Origin: Deferribacteres bacterium
Lineage (GTDB): Bacteria; Nitrospirota; Thermodesulfovibrionia; UBA6902
Direction: 5' to 3'
Assembly (NCBI GenBank): GCA_013152795.1
Contig: JAADFS010000316.1
Coordinates: 1 to 12,492 of the forward strand
Length of the DNA: 12,492 nt
The translations under genes and the position numbers were made by a program. Positions within the stretch are counted from its first letter, which is position 1. Each line of letters starts with the position of its first letter. Shown here piece by piece: positions 5,936 to 12,492 of this stretch. The notes under the pieces were generated by a model. It was not told where the DNA came from. It saw nothing but the letters and a program-made list of their open reading frames with translations, and made no database searches.

Positions 5936-7066
5936 CTACCTGTTAAAAAATTCTCCGAATCCCTGGTAATGAGGTTCATCTTTTCTCTGGAGTCTTTTCC
6001 TGACGTTTTCGTTCAGGAAAAATTTTCTATGAGAAACCTCCTTATCTTCGGGTACATTTGAGTAATCAAGGTAGCGTTTGAAATTAATCGTTCCACCGAA
6101 TGTCACTTTCAGTTTATTATAAACCACCCACATCAACGGTGCGGCTCTGGGGATTTTTACAAACCTGGGATGTCTCATGGCGGCCTTGGCCGAGCCGACC
6201 ATCCAGCAGTTATGAGTGCACTGATCAACCTTGGCCCTGGCTTCCTCTGCAAGCGGACTGTTCATTATTTCATCCCACTCCTGAGTCTCCAGGTTGCCGA
6301 GTTTCAGATCGGGTCTTACATTACACGCATAAACATCGCTCCATGGATCGATAAATACAAAATCCGTGGCAGCCGTGCATTTCAGTATTCTCTCCTGTCC
6401 CAGCACCTTGGCCATAAGCCCCAGATTCAGATATGCGCGGAACCAGTTCTTGACATTAAATCCCTTCAGCATTTCCGTAACCAGCTCCCCGATATGGCCC
6501 GCCACCTTCAAACGGTCATAAGGGACATTGTCGTTCTTGTGGAACTGGAACCCATTATGAAGCGTAGAGGTTGCAAACTCCAGTCCGTATTTCCGGGAGA
6601 GGCGGAAAAGCTCGACAAGCTCTCCGGCATTGTCATCCTGGATAACAGCGCCGAAACCTATATCTTCCCCTCCAAGCGCTTTAAGGCGCAGCAATCCCTC
6701 GATCTTTTTCCTGTATCCGTCCTTTTCCCCCCGGATCCTGCTGTTGGTCGGCTCGGAGCCTTCCAGACTGAACCTGATCTTTGTGCATGGATACTTTTTG
6801 ATCACCGGCTCCAGCCTCTCGGCAAGCAACCCGTTGCTGCTGATTTCGAATGTCATGGCCTTCGGGTACAGTATATCAACAATCTCCAGGAGGTCCTTTC
6901 TCAATGTGGGTTCACCGCCGGTGAGGTTTAAATAATTAATGCCGGAGGGAATTTTCCTTAGGGTATCGAGGGAAATCTCATCTTCTGTCCGGGTGGGATT
7001 CTGCCATGCATAGCACATGGAACATCTCGAATTACACCTGTATGTGAGAATCACACATACATCCAT
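5936..7066 (-). CDS. Radical SAM enzyme with twitch/SPASM-like auxiliary cluster domain
   Basis: This is a radical S-adenosylmethionine iron-sulfur enzyme of unknown substrate. The 376-residue protein starts almost at the motif: C11, C15 and C18 form CX3CX2C for the SAM-binding 4Fe-4S cluster. TGGEP (49-53) contacts SAM, and a partial TIM barrel follows to about 200. A second cysteine set, C220, C238, C273 and C277, is spaced like a shortened SPASM (twitch) domain and could hold one auxiliary cluster. The last 90 or so residues are basic and unassigned. The start is ATG at 7066 with GAGGAG eight bases upstream. It lies between two GT4 genes, so oxidation, dehydration or epimerisation of a sugar is possible. 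Twitch-type enzymes include dehydrogenases such as BtrN, but also peptide modifiers, so the role is left open. Confidence 0.9.
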   Translation of the reverse strand: MDVCVILTYRCNSRCSMCYAWQNPTRTEDEISLDTLRKIPSGINYLNLTGGEPTLRKDLLEIVDILYPKAMTFEISSNGLLAERLEPVIKKYPCTKIRFSLEGSEPTNSRIRGEKDGYRKKIEGLLRLKALGGEDIGFGAVIQDDNAGELVELFRLSRKYGLEFATSTLHNGFQFHKNDNVPYDRLKVAGHIGELVTEMLKGFNVKNWFRAYLNLGLMAKVLGQERILKCTAATDFVFIDPWSDVYACNVRPDLKLGNLETQEWDEIMNSPLAEEARAKVDQCTHNCWMVGSAKAAMRHPRFVKIPRAAPLMWVVYNKLKVTFGGTINFKRYLDYSNVPEDKEVSHRKFFLNENVRKRLQRKDEPHYQGFGEFFNR

Positions 7067-7074
7067 TAAGCTGT

Positions 7075-7080
7075 CTCCTC
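7075..7080 (-). promoter_or_regulatory. Strong ribosome-binding site of the radical SAM gene
   Basis: GAGGAG on the minus strand lies 8 bases before ATG 7066. It fixes the start very close to the CX3CX2C motif, so the protein has almost no N-terminal extension. Confidence 0.7.
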
Positions 7081-7151
7081 TTCAGTATTTCCCACCCGTG
7101 AATCCTGTAATTAGAACTCCGCCGACTTGCATAATAAATATGTTTTATGAA

Positions 7152-7181
7152 ATTATAATATTCTTTATAGAAAGAATTCAA
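7152..7181 (-). promoter_or_regulatory. Candidate sigma70-type promoter with spacer inverted repeat
   Basis: On the minus strand TTGAAT (7176-7181) and a consensus TATAAT (7152-7157) are 18 bases apart, in a markedly AT-rich part of the gap between the GT4 and radical SAM genes. Transcription would begin near 7145, giving a leader of about 80 bases before ATG 7066. Almost filling the spacer is a perfect inverted repeat, TTCTTT and AAAGAA around four bases (7161-7176), which could be an operator or chance in AT-rich DNA. This gap has none of the dispersed repeats. Confidence 0.4.
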
Positions 7182-7247
7182 TACAGACTTGGCTTGCGGT
7201 TGTGTAAAATACTGCACACACGGGGCGCATCGGGCTGTAACATCAGG

Positions 7248-8498
7248 CTACGAAATATGCAGTTTATTGCGTTTAATCAACGAGTTGTATATCCCGGTTA
7301 TCTTCATATAATGGGCCCCGGCATTCAGTTTCCGCTTTACAAGAGACCTGGCATTTTCTCCCATTCTCCGGCTTTCATGTGGATTATCGCTTAAATATCT
7401 GATCTTTGCACTCAGGTCATCCGAATTCCCGGGCTCAAAGGTCAACCCGGTCTCATTATCCATGACCAGTTCGGGAATTCCCCCTATCCGCGAACCTATC
7501 ACCGCCTTTCCACAGGCAAACGACTCCAGAACCGCATATGGAAAGTTTTCATACCACTCTGAAGGCAGGACCACAAACCTGCACTTTTTTATGAGGGCTA
7601 TAACATCGTCATGGCTCCTGGGCCCGCAGAATTCTATATCGGCATCACCCTTTTTTTCTTCAACATATGACATCAGCTCACCCTTCAGCTCGCCGTCGCC
7701 GAGTATTCTGAGCCTGCCGGCTCCTGCCTTGACCGCGGCGTCAATAAGGGTTTTGACTCCCTTCTCCCTTGTCAACCGCCCGACATAAAGATAATAATCG
7801 CCCCCGTCCCTTTTCCCCCTGTCCGGATAGGGATCAATAAAATTATTAATACATACTATCTTATTCTTGTCGAATCCGTATTCTATGAGCTTGTTTCTGA
7901 GAAACTCGCTCGGGGTGATAAAGACATCAACCAGGTCGCTGATTCTCATAATCCTGTGCACGACTGTCTCAATCATCGCAACCGTACTGGCGCCCAATGA
8001 ATCCTTCTTGCATTTCTTAATCACGCTCCAGTAAAATTTTTTCTTTTTACATTTTTCGCAAATGTATCCTCTGCATAAAAAATGGGTGTTGGGACAAATA
8101 AGCGCATAATCATGAAGCGTCCATACAACCGGTATATTATGTCGTCTCAGGGGGTACAGCACTGAATGTGTAAGATTATGATGCAAGCTCTGGATATGGG
8201 CTATGTCGGGCCTTTCCTTTTCGATGAGACGTTGTATTTTCTTTTTCGCCTCAATCGAATAGACCGCCCTGGACAAAATCTTCAGTCCTGACAGGAGGGT
8301 TTTATTCCTGGCTTCATCGGCATAATCTATATAACTTACGAAATATCCGGAATATTCGGAATCAAGGTTCCGGGGATGATGCATGGAAAAGACGATATTT
8401 TCATGCCCGCCCTTTTCAAGGAGTTTTTTCAGCGAGAAAAGGTAAGTGCAATCCCCTCCCCGGATATAATAGTAATTGCTCAGATGCAGGATTTTCAT
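7248..8498 (-). CDS. GT4-family glycosyltransferase with cysteine-rich insertion
   Basis: This GT-B glycosyltransferase probably extends the lipid-linked oligosaccharide. The 416-residue protein begins MKILHLSNYYYIRGGDCTYL, the usual glycine-rich N-terminal loop. It shows HDYALICPN (129-137), YVGRLTREKGVKTLI (238-252) and the EX7E motif YENFPYAVLES (E317 and E325). Five cysteines between 135 and 163 (C135, C142, C147, C150, C163) form an insertion found in a subgroup of GT4 enzymes and may bind a metal. The start is ATG at 8498, chosen by family fit, because no clear Shine-Dalgarno sequence precedes it. The protein is rich in Lys and Ile. It follows the Wzy-like gene by 82 bases, and the gap to the radical SAM gene contains a candidate promoter. 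Its donor and acceptor are unknown. Confidence 0.9.
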   Translation of the reverse strand: MKILHLSNYYYIRGGDCTYLFSLKKLLEKGGHENIVFSMHHPRNLDSEYSGYFVSYIDYADEARNKTLLSGLKILSRAVYSIEAKKKIQRLIEKERPDIAHIQSLHHNLTHSVLYPLRRHNIPVVWTLHDYALICPNTHFLCRGYICEKCKKKKFYWSVIKKCKKDSLGASTVAMIETVVHRIMRISDLVDVFITPSEFLRNKLIEYGFDKNKIVCINNFIDPYPDRGKRDGGDYYLYVGRLTREKGVKTLIDAAVKAGAGRLRILGDGELKGELMSYVEEKKGDADIEFCGPRSHDDVIALIKKCRFVVLPSEWYENFPYAVLESFACGKAVIGSRIGGIPELVMDNETGLTFEPGNSDDLSAKIRYLSDNPHESRRMGENARSLVKRKLNAGAHYMKITGIYNSLIKRNKLHIS

Positions 8499-8511
8499 AA
8501 TATCTGTTGAT

Positions 8512-8562
8512 GCGGATCCTTAATCCGCCCTGCGGGGAAGGGGGCTGAGAGGGCGCCAGCCC
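8512..8562. other. Intergenic inverted repeats between Wzy-like and GT4 genes
   Basis: Two short stems lie in the 82-base gap: GCGGAT (8512-8517) with ATCCGC (8523-8528), and GGGCTG (8542-8547) with CAGCCC (8557-8562). A G-rich stretch between them resembles the C/G-rich hairpin DNA at 10081-10118. No T tract follows on the minus strand, so termination is not supported; the first stem lies 14 bases before the GT4 start and may affect its translation. Confidence 0.4.
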
Positions 8563-8580
8563 GTGAAATAAACCTTACAA

Positions 8581-9969
8581 TCAACACTTCTTCGTACATC
8601 CCAGGCCCATGCCCAGCAGGGCGAAATACATCAGTATTATAACTTCCTTTATACTGCTGCTGAAAGAATGGATCAGAATAATTGCCGTAAACACGGTAAG
8701 GCCCGTGAACAGGCCCCTCATCTCATCAGATACAGCGCGTTTCCTCAAAAGAAACAGGATGAAGAACAATGATGCAAATAAGCCGACAAATGAAACAACA
8801 CCCAGAATCCCCATCTCGGCCAGCAGCACGGGCCAGAACTGGTGGGGATCCCGCCAGCGTGTCAACAGGGCTTTTGCAATCTTCTGGACATTGTACTCGT
8901 CATAGACAGGAGAGTCATACATAATGGATACCACTCCTCCGAACATACCCGGCCCGACTCCCAGATACGGATGGTCCCTCCAGATTTCTACCGACTTGTC
9001 CTTGAAATATTCGCGGAACGAAATCATTTTTGAGTACTGCTTTCTTGACATAAGTTCCGCATACTGTCCCTTCACCGTAAACTCCCATTTATTGAAATCC
9101 ACAATGAAACTCATGATGAAAAAGAACATTACCGTCAGGATAATAAACGGAACAGCTATCTTTCTCCTGTTTTTGACGGCCTGAACTATGGTCAGAAAAA
9201 TCAGTTCCATGTAGACTTTTCTTGAAACACTGACGATAATCCCTGTTAAAAGAGAGACAAAAACAGCCGGATTTTTTTTCTTTTTAATGTTCAAGTATAT
9301 AGTGAAAACAAACAGCAAATAAAATCCGAGTGTATTGGGATTACGCACGAGCGAGGGTGCTCTGAATATTCCGAACCTCCAGTGATCTATGATCACTTTG
9401 CGATACAGCATTACCGGAATATCTCCAAGGAGGTAATTAGCTCTGTCATAGATATCTTTTTCGAGGATGTATTTCAGGACGAGTGCCCAGACTTCCTGGA
9501 AAAAGGCCACTATTCCCAGTACCACCGCGATAATCAGCAAAAGATTAAATACCTTCCTGAATTCGCTGAAATCCCTGAAAAAGGCAGCGTATATAAAAAT
9601 AAAAAGAAAAATCTTTATATAATCAATAATGCCCAGCACCGTCACAATCAAGCGGTTGCCGTTAACCATACCCGAGACAAGTCCTGAAGCGCACAGGATA
9701 AAAATGGGCACAAACAGAATGAGATAGCATCTGTTTTTAAGTTCCCCGTTTCTGTAAAGCTCTATCAGGGAAAGAGGAAAGAAAAAAAAGACCGTCGCCT
9801 CGTCAAGACTGTTGAAGTAAGTCGATAGAGTTTTGTTGAATACCGCCAGGCTTGTCACGGTAATGTGCTGAAACGGGAGGAACAAAAGGATAGCCGTAAG
9901 CCACCACCGGCTCGTCGTGATGTACCATGTTCTGTTCAGCAGAAGATGTTTCTTCCGGGCTTCACTCAT
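8581..9969 (-). CDS. O-antigen polymerase/ligase family membrane protein (Wzy/WaaL-like)
   Basis: This polytopic inner-membrane protein most likely polymerises the repeat unit (Wzy) or ligates glycan to an acceptor (WaaL) on the periplasmic side. The 462-residue protein has roughly eleven hydrophobic segments, for example near 20-40, 80-100, 110-130, 137-155, 208-226, 232-250, 265-285, 380-405 and 415-455. The RAPSLVRNPNTLGFYL segment (203-218) and a large loop (about 290-375) ending in DPHQFWPVLLAEMGILG (374-390, H376) match the Wzy_C/O-antigen ligase signature. The start is ATG at 9969 with a weak AAGAG upstream. The C-terminus is short and cysteine-containing (GCTKKC). It lies downstream of the propeller gene, separated by a repeat-filled gap of 273 bases. 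Sequence alone does not separate polymerase from ligase. Confidence 0.85.
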   Translation of the reverse strand: MSEARKKHLLLNRTWYITTSRWWLTAILLFLPFQHITVTSLAVFNKTLSTYFNSLDEATVFFFFPLSLIELYRNGELKNRCYLILFVPIFILCASGLVSGMVNGNRLIVTVLGIIDYIKIFLFIFIYAAFFRDFSEFRKVFNLLLIIAVVLGIVAFFQEVWALVLKYILEKDIYDRANYLLGDIPVMLYRKVIIDHWRFGIFRAPSLVRNPNTLGFYLLFVFTIYLNIKKKKNPAVFVSLLTGIIVSVSRKVYMELIFLTIVQAVKNRRKIAVPFIILTVMFFFIMSFIVDFNKWEFTVKGQYAELMSRKQYSKMISFREYFKDKSVEIWRDHPYLGVGPGMFGGVVSIMYDSPVYDEYNVQKIAKALLTRWRDPHQFWPVLLAEMGILGVVSFVGLFASLFFILFLLRKRAVSDEMRGLFTGLTVFTAIILIHSFSSSIKEVIILMYFALLGMGLGCTKKC

Positions 9970-9994
9970 AGTCTATCTCTTGCAGAAATGTTAT

Positions 9995-10070
9995 CCTTAC
10001 AGTAGCATAAATTACCGCCGACGGGGCAGAGGAGTCTGCCGGGAAAGCTTTATCTGCGATTCCTTCAGGG
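9995..10070. repeat. Dispersed palindromic element, copy E
   Basis: The left end CCTTACAGTAGCATAAA (9995-10011) is followed by the stem GGCAGA (10025-10030) and TCTGCC (10035-10040) around loop GGAG. A degenerate right end starts at TTTATCTGCGATTCC (10049-10063). Compared with the other copies, the top base pair is changed on both arms (G-C to A-T), a compensatory change that keeps the hairpin intact. Confidence 0.65.
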
Positions 10071-10096
10071 GTAGCAGCTCAGCTCCCTCCCCCTAA

Positions 10097-10117
10097 CCCC
10101 CTCCCAACGGGAGGGGG
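10097..10117. repeat. Perfect 9-bp C/G hairpin
   Basis: CCCCCTCCC (10097-10105) pairs perfectly with GGGAGGGGG (10109-10117) around loop AAC. The preceding 10083-10094 is also C-rich. A shorter relative occurs at 12371-12387. On the minus strand no run of T follows, so I do not call it an intrinsic terminator. Confidence 0.6.
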
Positions 10118-10130
10118 GACTTGTTTCTTA

Positions 10131-10158
10131 CTGCACACTGACAACTGCACCCTGCACC
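10131..10158. repeat. Heptameric tandem tract, CTGCACC type
   Basis: Four consecutive 7-base words fill 28 bases; each begins with CTG, the last two are both CTGCACC, and the first is CTGCACA. The period matches the AACTTTG tracts but the word is different. It lies between the C/G hairpin and palindromic copy F. Confidence 0.65.
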
Positions 10159-10170
10159 CTATTTTGTTAA

Positions 10171-10232
10171 AATCCCATCGCATTATAAACCTTTTCCGGC
10201 AGGCTGTCCCGTCCGCCCATGCAACATTCAAT
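10171..10232 (+). repeat. Dispersed palindromic element, copy F
   Basis: AATCCCATCGC and TTATAAA (10171-10188) match the left half of copy A. Then come CCGGCAGG, a degenerate second arm, and the right end CCCATGCAACATTCAAT (10216-10232). It ends 10 bases from the stop codon of the propeller gene, in the same 3' position as copies A and B2. Confidence 0.65.
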
Positions 10233-10242
10233 TAAAGATGCC

Positions 10243-12360
10243 TCAATACGGAGGGGATAACTTCCATGTCCCGTGCGATGACCCGATATAGACGGTTCCA
10301 TCGTGCGGGCTTACAGAAACAGACCAGATCGTGATGTCGGGCCCCAGATTATAGGTGATATTTTTCCAGCTCTTCCCGAAATCTTCAGAACGGAAGATTC
10401 CATTTGAAGGTCCCTTGCCGGGCGCCCACCTGCCGGTATACACAATCTCTGGATGTCTCGGGTCGACTGCAATACACTTAAATGACATCATTCCGAAGCG
10501 ATCTCTGGTCAATCCGCTCTCTTCACCTTTTTTCAACCATTTTCCGCTTTTATCATCATATATATACAATCCGTGTTCGGAAGCAACATATATACGGTCC
10601 GGATTAAAAGGGTCTATGTCGATTTCCGATATGCTGTCCATGGGGACAGGCAAATGCGGATATGTGTCTCTCCATGTCACGCCACGGTCATCCGAACGAT
10701 AAATCACGGATTTCCCTCCCTTAAGTTCCGACACGGAATAAACCGTGTCTCCGTTATCCCTGAACACGCCGTATATCTTTCTGGAAAGTTTCTTCCATGT
10801 TCTGCCGCTGTCTGTGCTTACAAATCCATATGCATAAATAATATCAGGTTTTTGCGGATGAAACGAGATAAATTTATACCTGTCTTCTGTTCCGGGGATA
10901 ATTCTCCATGACCTGCCGCCGTTCCTGCTTACAGCCAGCTTCTGGATATTCCATCCTCCTATGGCTGTAACAATAAGATTTTCATCCACGGGTGAAACGG
11001 CTCCGACCCTTGTGGTCCTTCGCCCGTTGACAGCCGGGATATCCAGCAGCCTGAATGTGTCTCCACCGTCGACTGTCAGGGCCGGGCCATGGTCCATCAG
11101 AAAGAAAATCATTTTTTCAGGATCAGAATAAAATGCCTGTGACGTGATTCCTTCACCTTTCCGGGCTCCCATATAGCCGTTGCTTGAATAAAACCAGCTT
11201 ATACCCCCGTTGTCCGTCTTTAATATCCTCGCCTTGCCGTTTGCTGCTGTCAGGGCGATATCGGGATCCTCAGGATGCGGCACAACGCATCCCGCAAACC
11301 ATCTGAGTTCTCCGGCAATGGACAGTCCTTTTCTGTATATTGTCACCGGACCGTGCCAGACATCCCCGCCGTCATGGCTCCATAAGGGATTTAAACCCCT
11401 CCACCTGTCCACCGACAGATACAGGTAGTCCGGATTCACGGGGCTGACTGCGATGTAAGTATAGTCCAGCCCGGCGGGCAGCCCCTTTTTCAACCTGTAA
11501 AACCACTTTCCCCCGTCATCCGACCTGTAGACTCCGCCTTTTCCCATGGCCACATACATGACTGATGGATTTACAGTATTCAGGGCAAAGGTTTTAAACG
11601 GCCCATGCAGTTGCTTTGCCAGCCTTTCAGTATCGGCGATAACATAATCACGGACGGTAACCCTGAACAATCCATCGACGGTCAGAATGTAAAGCAATGA
11701 CGAATCGGATGGATCCATCTCCATATCCAGGATTCTTTTTTTCTTGAATCCAAGTGTTTCCCAGCTATCCCCCCCGTCTCTGGAAATCAAGAGTCCATCC
11801 TGATGAGTCCCTGCATATATAACTTTTGTTCTGGAACTATCACCGTCGGCCGGCTCAAAGACAAAATGCTTCCCTTCTATTCCCCTGAAAAAAGGAGTGG
11901 ATTTGACAAGAGTCCAGTTCTCTCCTCCATCGGTCGTCCTGTATATTCCGTCGGCAGGAGAAGACTCTGAATAACTATGAAGTGAGCCTGCAACAAACAC
12001 GATGTTTTCATTTACAGGATCAACGGAAACGGCGATACCCCCGTTGGCCAGGAATCCTTTATGTTTCATCTGCCATGAGTTACCGCCGTCCACGCTCTTC
12101 CAGACCTGTGTTGTATCGGAAACCAGATAGACTGTATCGGGATTGGACGGTGCATATGCGATACCAAAGATCATCTGCATGCCTTCGCCGCCCATCAGTC
12201 CGGCCCTCTTCTGCGCCTGGGTCCTCAACGGCACCTTTACCCACAACTCCTCATCGGAGGAGGCGGTCTTGCCCTGCATGCTGTATACTGAACACCCAAG
12301 AGCCAGTATCGCAGTAAATACCAGCAGAAACCTCCTAAAGTTCAAAACCGCTTCCATCAT
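10243..12360 (-). CDS. Secreted Asp-box (BNR) beta-propeller repeat protein
   Basis: This is an exported protein of unknown function built of sialidase/sortilin-type repeats. The 705-residue protein starts with a basic N-terminus and a hydrophobic segment (about 11-23) ending in ALGC (C23), a poor lipobox; cleavage by signal peptidase I is the alternative. From about 60 onward there are about twelve Asp-box motifs: 89, 142, 193, 280, 328, 381, 429, 478, 516, 556, 602 and 658 (for example SVDGGNSW, TTDGGENW, SRDGGDSW, SEDFGKSW). They alternate with strands such as DPFNPDRIYVAS, which suggests two propellers. No catalytic set of a sialidase is evident, so glycan or surface binding is more likely than hydrolysis. 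The start is ATG at 12360 with AAGGAG eight bases upstream; a second ATG follows. It is the first gene transcribed in this window, ahead of the Wzy-like gene. Confidence 0.88.
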   Translation of the reverse strand: MMEAVLNFRRFLLVFTAILALGCSVYSMQGKTASSDEELWVKVPLRTQAQKRAGLMGGEGMQMIFGIAYAPSNPDTVYLVSDTTQVWKSVDGGNSWQMKHKGFLANGGIAVSVDPVNENIVFVAGSLHSYSESSPADGIYRTTDGGENWTLVKSTPFFRGIEGKHFVFEPADGDSSRTKVIYAGTHQDGLLISRDGGDSWETLGFKKKRILDMEMDPSDSSLLYILTVDGLFRVTVRDYVIADTERLAKQLHGPFKTFALNTVNPSVMYVAMGKGGVYRSDDGGKWFYRLKKGLPAGLDYTYIAVSPVNPDYLYLSVDRWRGLNPLWSHDGGDVWHGPVTIYRKGLSIAGELRWFAGCVVPHPEDPDIALTAANGKARILKTDNGGISWFYSSNGYMGARKGEGITSQAFYSDPEKMIFFLMDHGPALTVDGGDTFRLLDIPAVNGRRTTRVGAVSPVDENLIVTAIGGWNIQKLAVSRNGGRSWRIIPGTEDRYKFISFHPQKPDIIYAYGFVSTDSGRTWKKLSRKIYGVFRDNGDTVYSVSELKGGKSVIYRSDDRGVTWRDTYPHLPVPMDSISEIDIDPFNPDRIYVASEHGLYIYDDKSGKWLKKGEESGLTRDRFGMMSFKCIAVDPRHPEIVYTGRWAPGKGPSNGIFRSEDFGKSWKNITYNLGPDITIWSVSVSPHDGTVYIGSSHGTWKLSPPY

Positions 12361-12368
12361 GCCTTATT

Positions 12369-12387
12369 CTCCTTCCCGACGGGAGGG
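12369..12387 (-). promoter_or_regulatory. Ribosome-binding site partly inside a hairpin
   Basis: The Shine-Dalgarno AAGGAG (12369-12374) overlaps the 3' arm of a 7-bp stem (12371-12377 with 12381-12387, loop of three bases, one G-T pair). The mRNA could therefore mask most of the site that serves the propeller gene. The stem resembles the stronger C/G hairpin at 10097-10117. Confidence 0.5.
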
Positions 12388-12424
12388 ACCTGTTTCATTC
12401 CGCACTTCTTCTGTATAGCCGTTG

Positions 12425-12452
12425 AACTCAGAACCCGCAACCCGGAACTCTC
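12425..12452. repeat. Heptameric tandem tract, AACCCGG type
   Basis: Four 7-base words, each starting with AAC (AACTCAG, then AACCCGC, AACCCGG and AACTCTC), fill 28 bases exactly. The first word also occurs in the 5723-5743 tract. The tract runs straight into palindromic copy G. Confidence 0.65.
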
Positions 12453-12476
12453 CTGCCCGTTTATGCAACATTAAGC
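12449..12476 (+). repeat. Dispersed palindromic element, copy G (truncated)
   Basis: Only the loop, the second arm CCTGCCC (12452-12458) and the right end TTTATGCAACATTAAGC (12460-12476) remain. The first arm is replaced by the heptad tract, which suggests recombination between the two repeat types. Confidence 0.6.
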
Positions 12477-12492
12477 TTGAGCATCACTTCCC

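Noticed and set aside
6170..6931. Plus-strand reading frame of 253 codons inside the radical SAM gene
   Set aside because: It is fully antisense to a well-supported gene, has no recognisable domain and no ribosome-binding context; it is a shadow frame.
7032..7217. Minus-strand 61-codon frame upstream of the radical SAM gene
   Set aside because: It starts at a GTG without a ribosome site, overlaps the radical SAM start in another frame, and covers the candidate promoter. No domain was recognised.
10243..12360. Propeller protein as an active sialidase
   Set aside because: Asp-box motifs are structural. I saw neither the N-terminal arginine motif nor the catalytic set of sialidases, so hydrolase activity is not claimed.

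Overview
This window holds part of a surface-polysaccharide (O-antigen or exopolysaccharide) biosynthesis locus from a Gram-negative-type bacterium. All nine genes I can support lie on the minus strand, so transcription runs from the right end of the window to the left. The undecaprenyl-type sugar transferase, the Wzy/WaaL-like membrane protein and the WbpB/WbpD/WbpE-like sugar enzymes fit an LPS- or capsule-making organism. The repeat-rich intergenic DNA reminds me of environmental Nitrospirota or Desulfobacterota genomes, but that is only an impression and cannot be settled from this sequence.

Layout in transcription order: a secreted or lipid-anchored Asp-box beta-propeller protein (12360-10243); a polytopic O-antigen polymerase/ligase (9969-8581); a GT4 glycosyltransferase with a cysteine-rich insertion (8498-7248); a radical SAM enzyme with an extra C-terminal four-cysteine set (7066-5936), preceded by a plausible promoter of its own; a second GT4 glycosyltransferase (5706-4597); a DegT/WbpE-like aminotransferase (4452-3334) overlapping a polyprenyl-phosphate glycosylphosphotransferase (3344-1923); and a Gfo/Idh/MocA (WbpB-like) dehydrogenase (1741-734) overlapping a WbpD-like N-acetyltransferase (741-181).

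The dehydrogenase, aminotransferase and acetyltransferase are the three steps that turn UDP-GlcNAcA into UDP-2,3-diacetamido-2,3-dideoxy-glucuronic acid. The glycosylphosphotransferase would load the first sugar on the lipid carrier, the two GT4 enzymes extend it, and the Wzy/WaaL protein polymerises or ligates it. No 6-dehydrogenase, flippase or export gene is in the window. The roles of the radical SAM enzyme and the propeller protein are unknown.

The most unusual signal is between the genes. Most gaps carry a dispersed REP/REPIN-like palindromic element, with a GGCAGG-loop-CCTGCC hairpin flanked by TTTATGCAACATTAAGG-type ends. It is usually paired with a separate tract of degenerate heptamer (7-bp period) repeats whose word differs from gap to gap. 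Some of these elements appear to supply or mask ribosome-binding sites of the downstream genes. No gene-free stretch exceeds 300 bases. No tRNA, rRNA, CRISPR array or intact transposase gene was seen.
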